Assembly: GCA_016869835.1 (NCBI GenBank)
Contig: VGDH01000018.1
Span: 1-35,260 of the forward strand
Reading direction: 5' to 3'
DNA from: Alphaproteobacteria bacterium
GTDB taxonomy: Bacteria; Pseudomonadota; Alphaproteobacteria; Rhodobacterales; Rhodobacteraceae
Length of the DNA: 35,260 nt
The notes under the pieces: model-generated
What the model was told of the DNA's origin: nothing
Databases searched by the model: none
What the model saw: only the letters and a program-made list of their open reading frames with translations
Translations under genes and position numbers: made by a program
In this document: positions 16,779-24,941 of the stretch, one piece after another
Layout: every line of letters starts with the position of its first letter
Position numbering within the stretch: the stretch's first letter is position 1

Positions 16779-17849
16779 CTACTCGTAACCCGTCATCTCC
16801 AGATACCCGCGCCCCGTATGGCTGCCGCTAAAGACAATCGGCCCCTCCCAATAGGGCACGGTGGTGTCCATGAACGACTGCGGGTTCAGCGCGGCCGCCG
16901 TGACATCGACGGCCTTTTGCGGCAGTTCCACCCGCCAGCACACCGGAATGTCGCGCCCGGCAACGCGTGTCTCTTCCAGCGGCGTTAGTCGCAAAGCCCC
17001 CGGCGGCATCGGCGTTGGGGTGCCATCCGCATCAATCCATGTGGCCGACAGATACCCCGCGCCCCCATCACGTAGCCGAAACCCCATCAGCCGCGCGCCA
17101 TCGTCGAACTTCAGCGAAAACCAGTCCCAGCCGGTCTGATCCGGTGCCAAGGGCTGCGAGGACCATTCACGGTCAAGCCAGGCCTGGCCAGTCACCGCAA
17201 TATCCTTCCCCTCTAGCGTGATCGTGCCGGTGACCGTGTAGAACGGCTGCGAATAGTAATGGCTCGCCTGCCCAGCGGCCGATTTCACCGAATAGCCCTG
17301 ATCGCCCTGCGCCACGATCGGCCCTTTGGCCTCCAAGGCCAGCCGATAGGCAAAGCCTGCGCCCGAGGCGTTCAGATCCAGCGCCGAAAGCGCATCCGCC
17401 CCTGGGCTTGCGCGGCTGATCATCTGCCAGTCGTCGATCCAGGCGGCAAAGGGCGATACCTTTACCCCCGCCTGCCCAACCCCGCCGCGCCCAAGTTTCT
17501 CGGCGAACAGGTGGCGTTCGGCACTGGTCAGCGCCGCATGGCCCATCCAAAGCTGCGGGCTGGCAAAGCCTGTCCCCTCACCGGGACGCAAAGCGGTGCG
17601 AAACAGCGTCCATTGCGCGCCATAGTCGGTGCCATCCGGGCCGGTCAGCGTGGCGGTCAGATACCACCACTCGATGCGGAAATCGGGATGCGCGCCATGA
17701 TCGGCCGGGAAGGCAAAGCGATGGGACGGGTCTGGGTTGGCAAAGCCCTTTACCGCCTCGCCCATCCCGGCAAACCCTTGTGCCGGGGCCTCTTGGCCTG
17801 CACAGACCAGAACCGTCGCTAAGATCGCCAGCCATCCCTTAACGCGCAT
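16779..17849 (-). CDS. Secreted AttH/CrtC-like lipocalin-fold protein
   Basis: A 356-residue protein with a signal peptide (about 1-24, cleavage after APAQ) and two lipocalin-like barrels of the AttH/carotenoid 1,2-hydratase family (predicted secreted hydrolase, COG5621). Conserved blocks: DHGAHPDFRIEWWYLTATL near the start, WLDREWSSQPLAPDQTGWDWFSLKFDDG, and the C-terminal GRGYLEMTGY. Only some relatives act on carotenoids, and no crt gene is nearby. Its start overlaps the stop of the ABC permease by 11 bases, making it the third gene of an ATPase-permease-lipocalin operon. A periplasmic role in handling a lipophilic ligand delivered or extracted by the ABC pair is the simplest inference. Confidence 0.85.
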   Translation of the reverse strand: MRVKGWLAILATVLVCAGQEAPAQGFAGMGEAVKGFANPDPSHRFAFPADHGAHPDFRIEWWYLTATLTGPDGTDYGAQWTLFRTALRPGEGTGFASPQLWMGHAALTSAERHLFAEKLGRGGVGQAGVKVSPFAAWIDDWQMISRASPGADALSALDLNASGAGFAYRLALEAKGPIVAQGDQGYSVKSAAGQASHYYSQPFYTVTGTITLEGKDIAVTGQAWLDREWSSQPLAPDQTGWDWFSLKFDDGARLMGFRLRDGGAGYLSATWIDADGTPTPMPPGALRLTPLEETRVAGRDIPVCWRVELPQKAVDVTAAALNPQSFMDTTVPYWEGPIVFSGSHTGRGYLEMTGYE

Positions 17850-20223
17850 GCGAAAACACCCTTAGCAAATTGGCCGGCGCCATGCGGGCCAGCCTGCGCC
17901 ACGGCCCAAGCGCGGCCAAGGACGCCGCGAGCAGCGTGAACCCCGCCAGCGCCAGCCAATCGGCAGGAAACACCGCCATCGGCAACCGCCAGCCAAACGC
18001 CGCAACATTGACCACCGCGAGCAACGCCCAGGCAAGCACCAACCCCAGGGGCAGCGCAATGACCAGCGTCAAGACCGCCAGCACAAGCGTCCGCGCAAAG
18101 TCGAGAGCGGCAAGCCGCCCCTTGGTCAGCCCAAGTGCCCAGACCGGCGCAAGCTGCACCACCCGCATCCCCGAAAGCGTCATCAGGCTGGCAAAGATTG
18201 CCACCCCGGCCACAGAAAGCGTCAGCACATTCAAGGCCCCCGTCACCGCAAAGGTGCGCTCGAACACCTGCAAGGACATCGCCTTGACGCGGGTGTTGTC
18301 CAGAACGGCAGCTTCGGGCAGATCGAAAACCGCCCGCATCTCTTGCGCCAGCGCCGCCGATTGCGCCGGATCCACCCGCAGGGCAAAACGCAGGCGGGGA
18401 ATGTCGGGAAACCGTGCCACCAGAAGATCGGTTGCCACAATCACCTGCGGGCGCGGGTTGCCATAGTCGGAATAGACCCCCGCCACCGGCAAGGCGCCTC
18501 CGGGCAGATCAACCAGATCGCCCAAGGCAAGGCCGCCACGGCGGTAAAGCTGTTCATTGAGCAGAACCGCCTGCCCGGCTGCCAGCCTGTCCCACATCTC
18601 GGCTGCACCCAGAAGTATGGGCCAATTGTCGCGATAGGTGGCATGGTCGGTCATGCCATAGACCTCAGCCGGCTGGCCTTCGATCATGGTTTCGGCCGAC
18701 CAGATCGGCAGGATCACCGTCGTGCGCGGGGCAAGCCATGCGGTCAACTCCGCCGCTTCCTCGGCGCTGCGGGCGGTGACGTAAAGCTCGGACGCGAGCC
18801 GCTGATCCAGCCAGCCGGTAAAGGTCAGGCGAAAGCTGCCCACCATGGTGCCAACGCCGACATTGGCCGAAAGCGCCAGCATCAGCGCCATAAGGGCCAG
18901 CGACAGGCCAGGAAGCTGCTGGCGGGTATCGGCCCAGAACCATTGGGCCAGAACGCCGCGCGCCAGCCGGCCCGCGCAAAAGGTCAGGGCGTGAAGGATC
19001 AAGGGCAGGATCAGCGCCGCGCCCAGCAAAAGCGCGGCCAAAAGGCCAAAGCCCGCCCAAAGCCCCACGCCCCAAAGCCCAAGACCGCAAGCCAACGCCA
19101 AAAGCCCGGCCCCGACCCCGGCCTGCCAGCGCACCCCGCTCGCTGCCTGATGCGCCCAGGCGCGCGGCTGGGCCGTGGCCAACAGCGGCAAATGCCAAAG
19201 CCGCCACAGGCTTTGCGCGGCAGCCATCAGCGTGCCCGCAACCGAAATCGCCAGCCCCCCTAGCCACCAGGCCGGGCGAAACCCCAGCGTTCCCGGCACC
19301 TCGGCCCCGTAAAGCCCGCGCAGCGTCGCCGCCACATCGGGCAGAAGGACCGCCGCGACCAGATAGCCCAGCCCCACCCCGATGACCCCGGCTGCCGGCG
19401 ACAAAAGCAATAACTCGGCCAGCAAAAGCCCGGTCAGCGCCGCCGCGGACAGGCCAAGCGCGCGCAGGGTTCGAAACACCCCCCGGCGTTGTTCAAAGGC
19501 AAGACCGATGGTGGAATAGACAATGAACAGCCCGACTGCGAAGGACAACAGGCCAAAGGCGGTCAGGTTCAGATGAAAACTGTCGGTCAGCCGCGCGATA
19601 TCCTCGCCTGCGGCCGGTCGCGCCAGCACCAGATCGGCGGGCAGATCGGCAGGCAGCGCCGCATCGCGTGACAAAAGCAGATAGGAGAGGCCCGGCGCGG
19701 CCAAGATCCGCTCGGCCTGCGCGATATCGGCCAGCGCGATGCCCGGCGGCAGATCGGCGGTCTCGCGCAGCCGGGGTTGATCGGGCAGGCGAAGCCGGGC
19801 CGCCGCACCGGCGGGAACCAGCACCTCTCCTCCCACGGCCACAAAGCCTTGCAGGTCCAGCGCGGCGGGATCCATCAGCCGTGCCTCGGTGGGCAGGGTC
19901 AGAAGATCAATGCCGATCAGCCGCAGATCGCTGCCCGGCAAAGGCCCCTCGATCACCGGCGAGACCGGCCATCCGGCGCGGCGCAGATCGCCATAGCGGG
20001 CCAAGGGCACTGCGCTGCCATCGACCATGGTCAACCGGGGCAAACCATCAAGGCCCAGCACATTGGCGGCGCGGTCATAGCTTGCCCGCGCCTCGGCATT
20101 GATCGCCTGCACCCCTGACCACAGCGCGGTTGCCAGCGACAGGCCGACGAGCAGCATGGCCAACTGAAACGGATGCCGACGCCAATGCGACAAAAGCGCC
20201 AGAAGGCCGACGGCTGGCCTCAT
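17839..20223 (-). CDS. ABC transporter permease, large two-module FtsX/YbbP type
   Basis: A 794-residue inner-membrane protein. It has an N-terminal helix (about 18-40), a large extracytoplasmic domain, three FtsX-type helices (about 220-330), a central group of hydrophobic segments (about 365-410), a second periplasmic domain, and a last FtsX module of three helices (about 680-785). This duplicated FtsX layout matches YbbP-like permeases of the MacB/LolCE superfamily, which act on envelope lipids or lipoproteins by mechanotransmission and not by classic import. It overlaps the ATPase gene by ATGA and the lipocalin gene by 11 bases. Confidence 0.88.
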   Translation of the reverse strand: MRPAVGLLALLSHWRRHPFQLAMLLVGLSLATALWSGVQAINAEARASYDRAANVLGLDGLPRLTMVDGSAVPLARYGDLRRAGWPVSPVIEGPLPGSDLRLIGIDLLTLPTEARLMDPAALDLQGFVAVGGEVLVPAGAAARLRLPDQPRLRETADLPPGIALADIAQAERILAAPGLSYLLLSRDAALPADLPADLVLARPAAGEDIARLTDSFHLNLTAFGLLSFAVGLFIVYSTIGLAFEQRRGVFRTLRALGLSAAALTGLLLAELLLLSPAAGVIGVGLGYLVAAVLLPDVAATLRGLYGAEVPGTLGFRPAWWLGGLAISVAGTLMAAAQSLWRLWHLPLLATAQPRAWAHQAASGVRWQAGVGAGLLALACGLGLWGVGLWAGFGLLAALLLGAALILPLILHALTFCAGRLARGVLAQWFWADTRQQLPGLSLALMALMLALSANVGVGTMVGSFRLTFTGWLDQRLASELYVTARSAEEAAELTAWLAPRTTVILPIWSAETMIEGQPAEVYGMTDHATYRDNWPILLGAAEMWDRLAAGQAVLLNEQLYRRGGLALGDLVDLPGGALPVAGVYSDYGNPRPQVIVATDLLVARFPDIPRLRFALRVDPAQSAALAQEMRAVFDLPEAAVLDNTRVKAMSLQVFERTFAVTGALNVLTLSVAGVAIFASLMTLSGMRVVQLAPVWALGLTKGRLAALDFARTLVLAVLTLVIALPLGLVLAWALLAVVNVAAFGWRLPMAVFPADWLALAGFTLLAASLAALGPWRRLARMAPANLLRVFSHAR

Positions 20224-20894
20224 GCCAGGGGCTCCACCGTGTGGAGCCTGCCGGCAGCCAGATGCACGCGCCGATCCAGCCGGGCGGCAAGGCGCGGCGA
20301 ATGGGTGACCATCAAAAGCCCCGCACCGGCCTGCGCCACAAGCTGCAGCAAAAGCGCCATCACCGCATCGCCCGTCGCCTCGTCCAGATTGCCTGTCGGC
20401 TCATCGGCAAGCACCAGACGCGGCCGGCCTGCCAAGGCGCGGCCAATGGCAACGCGCTGCTGCTGGCCGCCCGAAAGCTGTTCGGGATAGCGGTGTATCA
20501 GCCCCTGCAGGCCAAGCGCCTGCACCAGCTCCTCGAGCCAGCCCAGGTCAAGGCGACCGGCAAGTCGGGCCTGAAAGGCCATGTTGGCCGCGATATCCAG
20601 CGAGGGGATCAGGTTGAACTGCTGAAACACCAGCCCCACCGCATCGCGTCGCAGCGCGGCACGCTGGACATCCGTGGCCTGAACCATATCCGTGCCCGCA
20701 ACCACAAGACGGCCCGCATCGGGGCTGTCCAGCCCCGCGACCAGATGCAGAAGCGTGCTTTTGCCCGAACCGGATTCGCCGGTCAGGGCAAGGCTCTCCC
20801 CCGCCTTCAGCGTCAGATCGACACCGTCCAGCACCCGCACCAGCTCATCGCCCGTGCGGTAGGTCTTGGTCAGCCCCGACGCCAGCAAAAGCAT
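20220..20894 (-). CDS. ABC transporter ATP-binding protein (LolD/YbbA type)
   Basis: A 224-residue ATPase with Walker A GESGSGKST, Q-loop FQQFNLIPSLDI, signature LSGGQQQR, Walker B LVLADEPTGNLDE, and switch His in VTHSPRLA. This is the LolD/MacB/YbbA subgroup that pairs with FtsX-type permeases. I chose ATG 20894 because GGGAGAAGG lies just upstream; GTG 20909 would add five residues. Its stop overlaps the permease ATG. No terminator is obvious between this start and the GMC gene that ends at 21006 on the same strand. Confidence 0.92.
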   Translation of the reverse strand: MLLLASGLTKTYRTGDELVRVLDGVDLTLKAGESLALTGESGSGKSTLLHLVAGLDSPDAGRLVVAGTDMVQATDVQRAALRRDAVGLVFQQFNLIPSLDIAANMAFQARLAGRLDLGWLEELVQALGLQGLIHRYPEQLSGGQQQRVAIGRALAGRPRLVLADEPTGNLDEATGDAVMALLLQLVAQAGAGLLMVTHSPRLAARLDRRVHLAAGRLHTVEPLA

Positions 20895-21005
20895 GCCTTC
20901 TCCCTGCACCCGAAAATGCCGCCCGCTTTGTCCTATCTAGGGCAAAGCCAAGGGCCGCACATGCTGTCAGACCGGTTTTTTCGGCAGCGGAACAGCAAGC
21001 CGGAC

Positions 21006-22634
21006 CTAGCGGGCGTCCTCAAGCACCTTCTCGGCCCCCTTCCAGCCCATCAGGATCGACGGCGCATTGGTGTTGCCTGCAATCAGGTTCGGCAAAGCGC
21101 TTGCATCAATCACGCGCAAGCCATCCACCCCATGCACCCGACACCGCGCATCGACGACCGAAGAAGCCGCATCGCGGCCCATCCGCGCCGTGCAGGAATG
21201 GTGATAGACCGTTCCCGAACGCTGGCGGAAATCGTCGATCAGGTCGGCATCCGATTGCAGCGCCGGGCCGGGCCGGAGTTCTTCTTCGATCAGCCCAGCC
21301 ATGGCCGGCTGTGCCGCGATGTGGCGCAGGTATTTCACCGCTTCCAGCATTTCCTGGACGTCATGATCGGTCGAAAACACATTGGCCACGATCTTGGGAT
21401 GTGCCAAGGGGTCGGGCGAGGCGATATGGATATGCCCGCGCGAGGTGGGGCGGCAGTTCGACAACCCGATCGACAGGCCCGGATAGGGGTCGGGCGTCAA
21501 CAGGGGCCGCTCACCCGCCTTGGGCAGAAGTGTCGAGAAGGCCTGAAAGTAAAGCTGCATGTTCGGCCGGTCGAGCCCCGGCCTTGTGCGGAAGAACCCG
21601 CCGCCATGGTTGATCGACTTGGCCAAAGGCCCGCCGCCGGTGAGGAAATACTGCATCCCCACAAACAGCTTGCCCCACCAGGGGCGCAGGATGCTGTTAT
21701 AGGTCGGCACCTTCACGCGGAAGGTATAGTTGATGCCCTGATGGTCGGACATGTGTTCGCCGACATTGGGGTTATCCAGGACCACCGGCAGATCCAGCCC
21801 CTGCAGATGCGCGCCCTTGCCAATACCCGACAGCTCAAGAAGCTGGGGCGAGTTGATGGCCCCCCCCGACAGGATCACCTCGGCATTGCAGCGCAACTCA
21901 TAACGCTGGCCGTTCTGCACATATTCCACGCCAACCGCACGCTTGCCTTGCATCAGAACCCGCGTCACCTGCGCGCGGGTGATGACCCGCAGGTTCGGCC
22001 GATTCATCGCCGGGCGCAGAAAGGCCCGCGCGGTCGAGTTGCGCCGCGCGCGCTTGATCGTCATCTGGTAATGCCCCGCGCCCTCTTGCTCGGCCCCGTT
22101 GAAATCGGGGTTATAGGGCAGACCGGCCTGCCCGCAGGCCCGGATATAGTCGTTGACCAGCGGGTGTAGCCCCTTGCGATTGGCCGAAATGAACAGGGGC
22201 CCACCCTGCCCGCGAAAGGCATCAGCACCTGCCTCGTTATCCTCGATCGCGCGATAGGCGGCGGTGCAATCGTCAAAGCCCCAACCGGGGTTTTCCGCGC
22301 CCCATTCCTCATAATCGGCGCGGTGTCCCCGGATCCAGACCATGGCATTGATGCTGGACGATCCACCCAGAACGCGGCCGCGCGGCCAATGATCGCGCTG
22401 GCCGTTCAGGCCGGGATCGGGCTCGGTTCCATATATCCAGTTGACGGCCGGATTGTAGAACAGCTTGCCATAGCCCAAGGGCAGATGGATGAAAAAGTTG
22501 ATGAGGCTCAGCGCCGTATCGCTGCCCCCCGCCTCGATCAGCGTCACCCGGTGCTTGCCGCTTTCCGTCAGCCGGTTGGCCAAAACGCAGCCGGCGCTGC
22601 CTGCGCCCACGATGATATAGTCGCTATCCTGCAT
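21006..22634 (-). CDS. GMC-family FAD oxidoreductase (choline/alcohol dehydrogenase-like)
   Basis: A 542-residue flavoprotein. The N-terminal dinucleotide-binding motif [20 protein letters not shown] (about 4-23), the GMC signature [22 protein letters not shown] (about 80-101), the second signature [17 protein letters not shown], and the C-terminal His/Asn region [10 protein letters not shown]...[11 protein letters not shown] are all present. Members oxidise primary alcohols, choline (BetA) or polyols. Because it lies beside carnitine genes, choline is a tempting substrate, but no betB or betI is nearby and sequence alone does not separate choline from other alcohols. ATG 22634 follows GTGAAGGGC; ATG/GTG 22643 is alternative. 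Confidence 0.9.
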   Translation of the reverse strand: MQDSDYIIVGAGSAGCVLANRLTESGKHRVTLIEAGGSDTALSLINFFIHLPLGYGKLFYNPAVNWIYGTEPDPGLNGQRDHWPRGRVLGGSSSINAMVWIRGHRADYEEWGAENPGWGFDDCTAAYRAIEDNEAGADAFRGQGGPLFISANRKGLHPLVNDYIRACGQAGLPYNPDFNGAEQEGAGHYQMTIKRARRNSTARAFLRPAMNRPNLRVITRAQVTRVLMQGKRAVGVEYVQNGQRYELRCNAEVILSGGAINSPQLLELSGIGKGAHLQGLDLPVVLDNPNVGEHMSDHQGINYTFRVKVPTYNSILRPWWGKLFVGMQYFLTGGGPLAKSINHGGGFFRTRPGLDRPNMQLYFQAFSTLLPKAGERPLLTPDPYPGLSIGLSNCRPTSRGHIHIASPDPLAHPKIVANVFSTDHDVQEMLEAVKYLRHIAAQPAMAGLIEEELRPGPALQSDADLIDDFRQRSGTVYHHSCTARMGRDAASSVVDARCRVHGVDGLRVIDASALPNLIAGNTNAPSILMGWKGAEKVLEDAR

Positions 22635-22649
22635 GCCCTTCACCCCATG

Positions 22650-22700
22650 GATGCCCCGGGGCGCTGCCCCGGACCCCGGGATATTTGCGCCACATTGAAG
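22650..22700. repeat. Palindromic repeat copy 1 (GC hairpin plus ATATTTG tail)
   Basis: A 7-bp stem CCGGGGC/GCCCCGG (22656-22662/22666-22672, loop GCT) is followed by ACCCCGGGATATTTG and then a CACATTGAAG tail to 22700. It lies 3' of the amine oxidase gene and 5' of the GMC gene, both on the minus strand. Four further copies or half-copies occur at 26946-27006, 27131-27178, 32711-32735 and 32754-32802. Confidence 0.7.
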
Positions 22701-22797
22701 GGCCCGGGGTTTTCATGTGATAGGGCGGCGAAAGCCGAGCGCCGCGCCCGTTTCCGACAGAAGATGTCGCAGGCTTGCCAGCTTCTTCTTGACCCGG

Positions 22798-24057
22798 TCA
22801 GATGCCCGAAAGGATCCGTCCCGCCACTTCGCGCCCGCGACGACAGGCGCCTTCGATCAGGCCGGGATATTCCGCGGCGAGTTCGGACACGGCAAAATGC
22901 AGCCCTTCCCGCCCTTCGCGCAGCGGCGCCCAAGGGTCGCTCTTGGCCCAAGGCCGCGCCCATGTGTCATAACCGCCCCTGACCCATGGGTGATCGGACC
23001 AGTCGGTCAGCACCACATTGACCGGATCGCGCACCATTGGCCCCAGCATCGGCTCCAGAATGTCCATCACACGGGACAAGACCTTATCCTCGGCCAACCC
23101 TTTCATCATCATCGCCGCCGTTCCGCCGCAAAAGGCGGCAAGGCAGTCTAGCCCGCCGTCAGCGTCCGAGGCATCCATGACAGAAAAATCCGACGGTTCA
23201 TCGGTTTGTCCCGCGCTGCCGAAATCGCTGCCCAGCCAGAAGGCCGTATCATAGCGCAGCACGATCTTGGTCATCTTGCCCGCCAGGAAATGCCGGGAAT
23301 GGTCGCGTAGCCACGCGTCCTGCGGCGCCTGCCAGTCCACTTTGCCCGAGACCGCCGGGCCGGCGGCAAAGACGACTTGGCGCGCCAGAACCGTCCCCTG
23401 CGGCGTTGTCAGGTGAAAAAGCCCCTCGCGCCGATCCAGCGCGGTCACCGGCGCATGGGCGCGGAACGCTGGGCCAAGATCACGCGCCATAAGCCCGGCC
23501 AGGGTGCCAAGCCCTTCGACACAGGCAAATTCCATTGAATCGTCGAAGCGTTCGAACTTGCCCAGCGTGTCGCGGACGGACCGGAACGACAGCTCGGAAA
23601 GCGGGTTGCCCATGATCTCTTCGCAGCCGGTCTTGAACTGGGCAAGCGCCTGCGCATCCAGCCCTTGCTGTAGCGCCCAATCCAGCAGGCTGCCGGGAAA
23701 ATCGCCATCGGCCCCATCGGCAAACATCAGGTCGAAAAAGCCGGGCTCGGGATAGTCACCGTCAAAAACGATGCGCTGACCGTTCAGAATGGCCACGGCC
23801 CCTGGCATCTTGCGCACCTTGCGGCGGGTCAGGCCATAGCGCGCAACCAGATCGCAGACATGGGTCATGTAATGGGCAAAGAACTGCCCGCCCTTCTCAT
23901 AGGCCCGCCCATCGGGCTGGGTGACGGTCTTGACCCGGCCACCGGGGATGTCTTGCGCTTCCAAGACCAGAATGCTCTTGCCACCCTCGCGCAGGGCAAG
24001 GGCAGCGGACAGGCCAGACATTCCGGCCCCGATGATGGCCACATCAACCGTCGTCAT
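22798..24057 (-). CDS. FAD-dependent amine oxidase-like flavoprotein
   Basis: A 419-residue flavin oxidoreductase of the amine oxidase/phytoene-desaturase superfamily. VDVAIIGAGMSGLSAALALREGG at residues 4-26 with the following acidic residue in LVLEAQDIPGGRVKT forms the FAD-binding beta-alpha-beta unit and the GG doublet. The C-terminal FAD block is less standard (VRGGYDTWARPW...GLHFAVSELA), compatible with the family. The substrate is unknown; in this locus a methylated or quaternary amine derivative would fit, but that is inference. It starts 80 bases after the crotonase gene on the same strand with GAGGGCGGA just upstream. Confidence 0.85.
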   Translation of the reverse strand: MTTVDVAIIGAGMSGLSAALALREGGKSILVLEAQDIPGGRVKTVTQPDGRAYEKGGQFFAHYMTHVCDLVARYGLTRRKVRKMPGAVAILNGQRIVFDGDYPEPGFFDLMFADGADGDFPGSLLDWALQQGLDAQALAQFKTGCEEIMGNPLSELSFRSVRDTLGKFERFDDSMEFACVEGLGTLAGLMARDLGPAFRAHAPVTALDRREGLFHLTTPQGTVLARQVVFAAGPAVSGKVDWQAPQDAWLRDHSRHFLAGKMTKIVLRYDTAFWLGSDFGSAGQTDEPSDFSVMDASDADGGLDCLAAFCGGTAAMMMKGLAEDKVLSRVMDILEPMLGPMVRDPVNVVLTDWSDHPWVRGGYDTWARPWAKSDPWAPLREGREGLHFAVSELAAEYPGLIEGACRRGREVAGRILSGI

Positions 24058-24136
24058 TCCGCCCTCATACGCTTTGACCCATCAACTGCTGGAGAAGATC
24101 CTGACCAAACGCTGCACGCCGATCAAGCCGCAGCCC

Positions 24137-24940
24137 TTACCGCCCCTTCCAGACCGGATCGCGCTTTTCGGCGAAGGCGCGGGCGCCTTCCAGCTGATCC
24201 TCGGACGAGTAAAGCTTGTCCACCGTCGGCATCTGCCGCTTGGTGATGCGGTTGAGCGCATCCTGAAAGCGCATGTTTTCGGCCTCGCGTACCACTTCCT
24301 TGATGGCGGCGTAAACCAAAGGCGGGCCGGATTCCAGAAGGCGGGCAAGATCCCATGCCTTGGCCAGCAATTCCTCGGGCGCGCAGATTTCCTTGATGAG
24401 GCCCCAGCGATGCGCCTCTTCGGCATCAAACCAGCGCCCGGTCAGCAAAAGGTCCATCGCCACATGATAGGGGATGCGCTTGGGCAGTTTGATGCTGGCC
24501 GCATCGGCCACGGTGCCCGACCGGATTTCCGGCAAGGCAAAGGTCGCGTTGGTCGAACACAGGATGATGTCGGCGGACAGGGCAAACTCAAGGCCCCCGC
24601 CGCAGCAGATGCCCTGCACAGCGGCAATCACCGGCTTGTTGAGGTTCGGCAGTTCCTGCAACCCCGCAAAGCCGCCCACCCCATAATCACCATCCACCGC
24701 ATCGCCTTCAGCCGCCGCTTTCAAATCCCAGCCGGGGCAAAAGAATTTCTCGCCTGCCGCGCGGATGATGCAGACGCGAAGCGAATCATCATCGCGGAAA
24801 TCGCGGAAGGTCAGGCCCATGACCCGGCTGGTTTTCAGGCTGATCGCATTGGCATTGGGGGCGTCCAGCGTCACCTCCAGAATCGCGCCCTCGCGGCGGG
24901 TCTTGATCGGGCCTTCGGTTCTCATCTGCATCTCTGGCAT
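24137..24940 (-). CDS. Enoyl-CoA hydratase/isomerase (CaiD-like, candidate carnitinyl-CoA dehydratase)
   Basis: A 267-residue crotonase-fold enzyme. The oxyanion-hole segment GICCGGGLEFALSADI carries Glu118, and FALPEI carries Glu138. This 20-residue spacing matches the two catalytic Glu of crotonase (144/164), so hydratase/dehydratase activity is expected. In this carnitine locus the candidate reaction is crotonobetainyl-CoA to carnitinyl-CoA, as for CaiD; ordinary enoyl-CoA hydration is the alternative. ATG 24940 lies two bases after the TGA of the CoA synthetase gene with AAGGTG upstream, so both are surely co-transcribed. Confidence 0.88.
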   Translation of the reverse strand: MPEMQMRTEGPIKTRREGAILEVTLDAPNANAISLKTSRVMGLTFRDFRDDDSLRVCIIRAAGEKFFCPGWDLKAAAEGDAVDGDYGVGGFAGLQELPNLNKPVIAAVQGICCGGGLEFALSADIILCSTNATFALPEIRSGTVADAASIKLPKRIPYHVAMDLLLTGRWFDAEEAHRWGLIKEICAPEELLAKAWDLARLLESGPPLVYAAIKEVVREAENMRFQDALNRITKRQMPTVDKLYSSEDQLEGARAFAEKRDPVWKGR

Positions 24941-24941
24941 G

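Noticed and set aside
16779-17849. True carotenoid 1,2-hydratase (crtC)
   Set aside because: The fold family fits, but there are no other carotenoid or photosynthesis genes nearby, and the ABC operon context favours the broader AttH group.
20130-22169. A 679-codon plus-strand frame
   Set aside because: It is antisense to the ABC ATPase and GMC genes, both clearly real from their motifs; the long open frame is a GC-content artefact.
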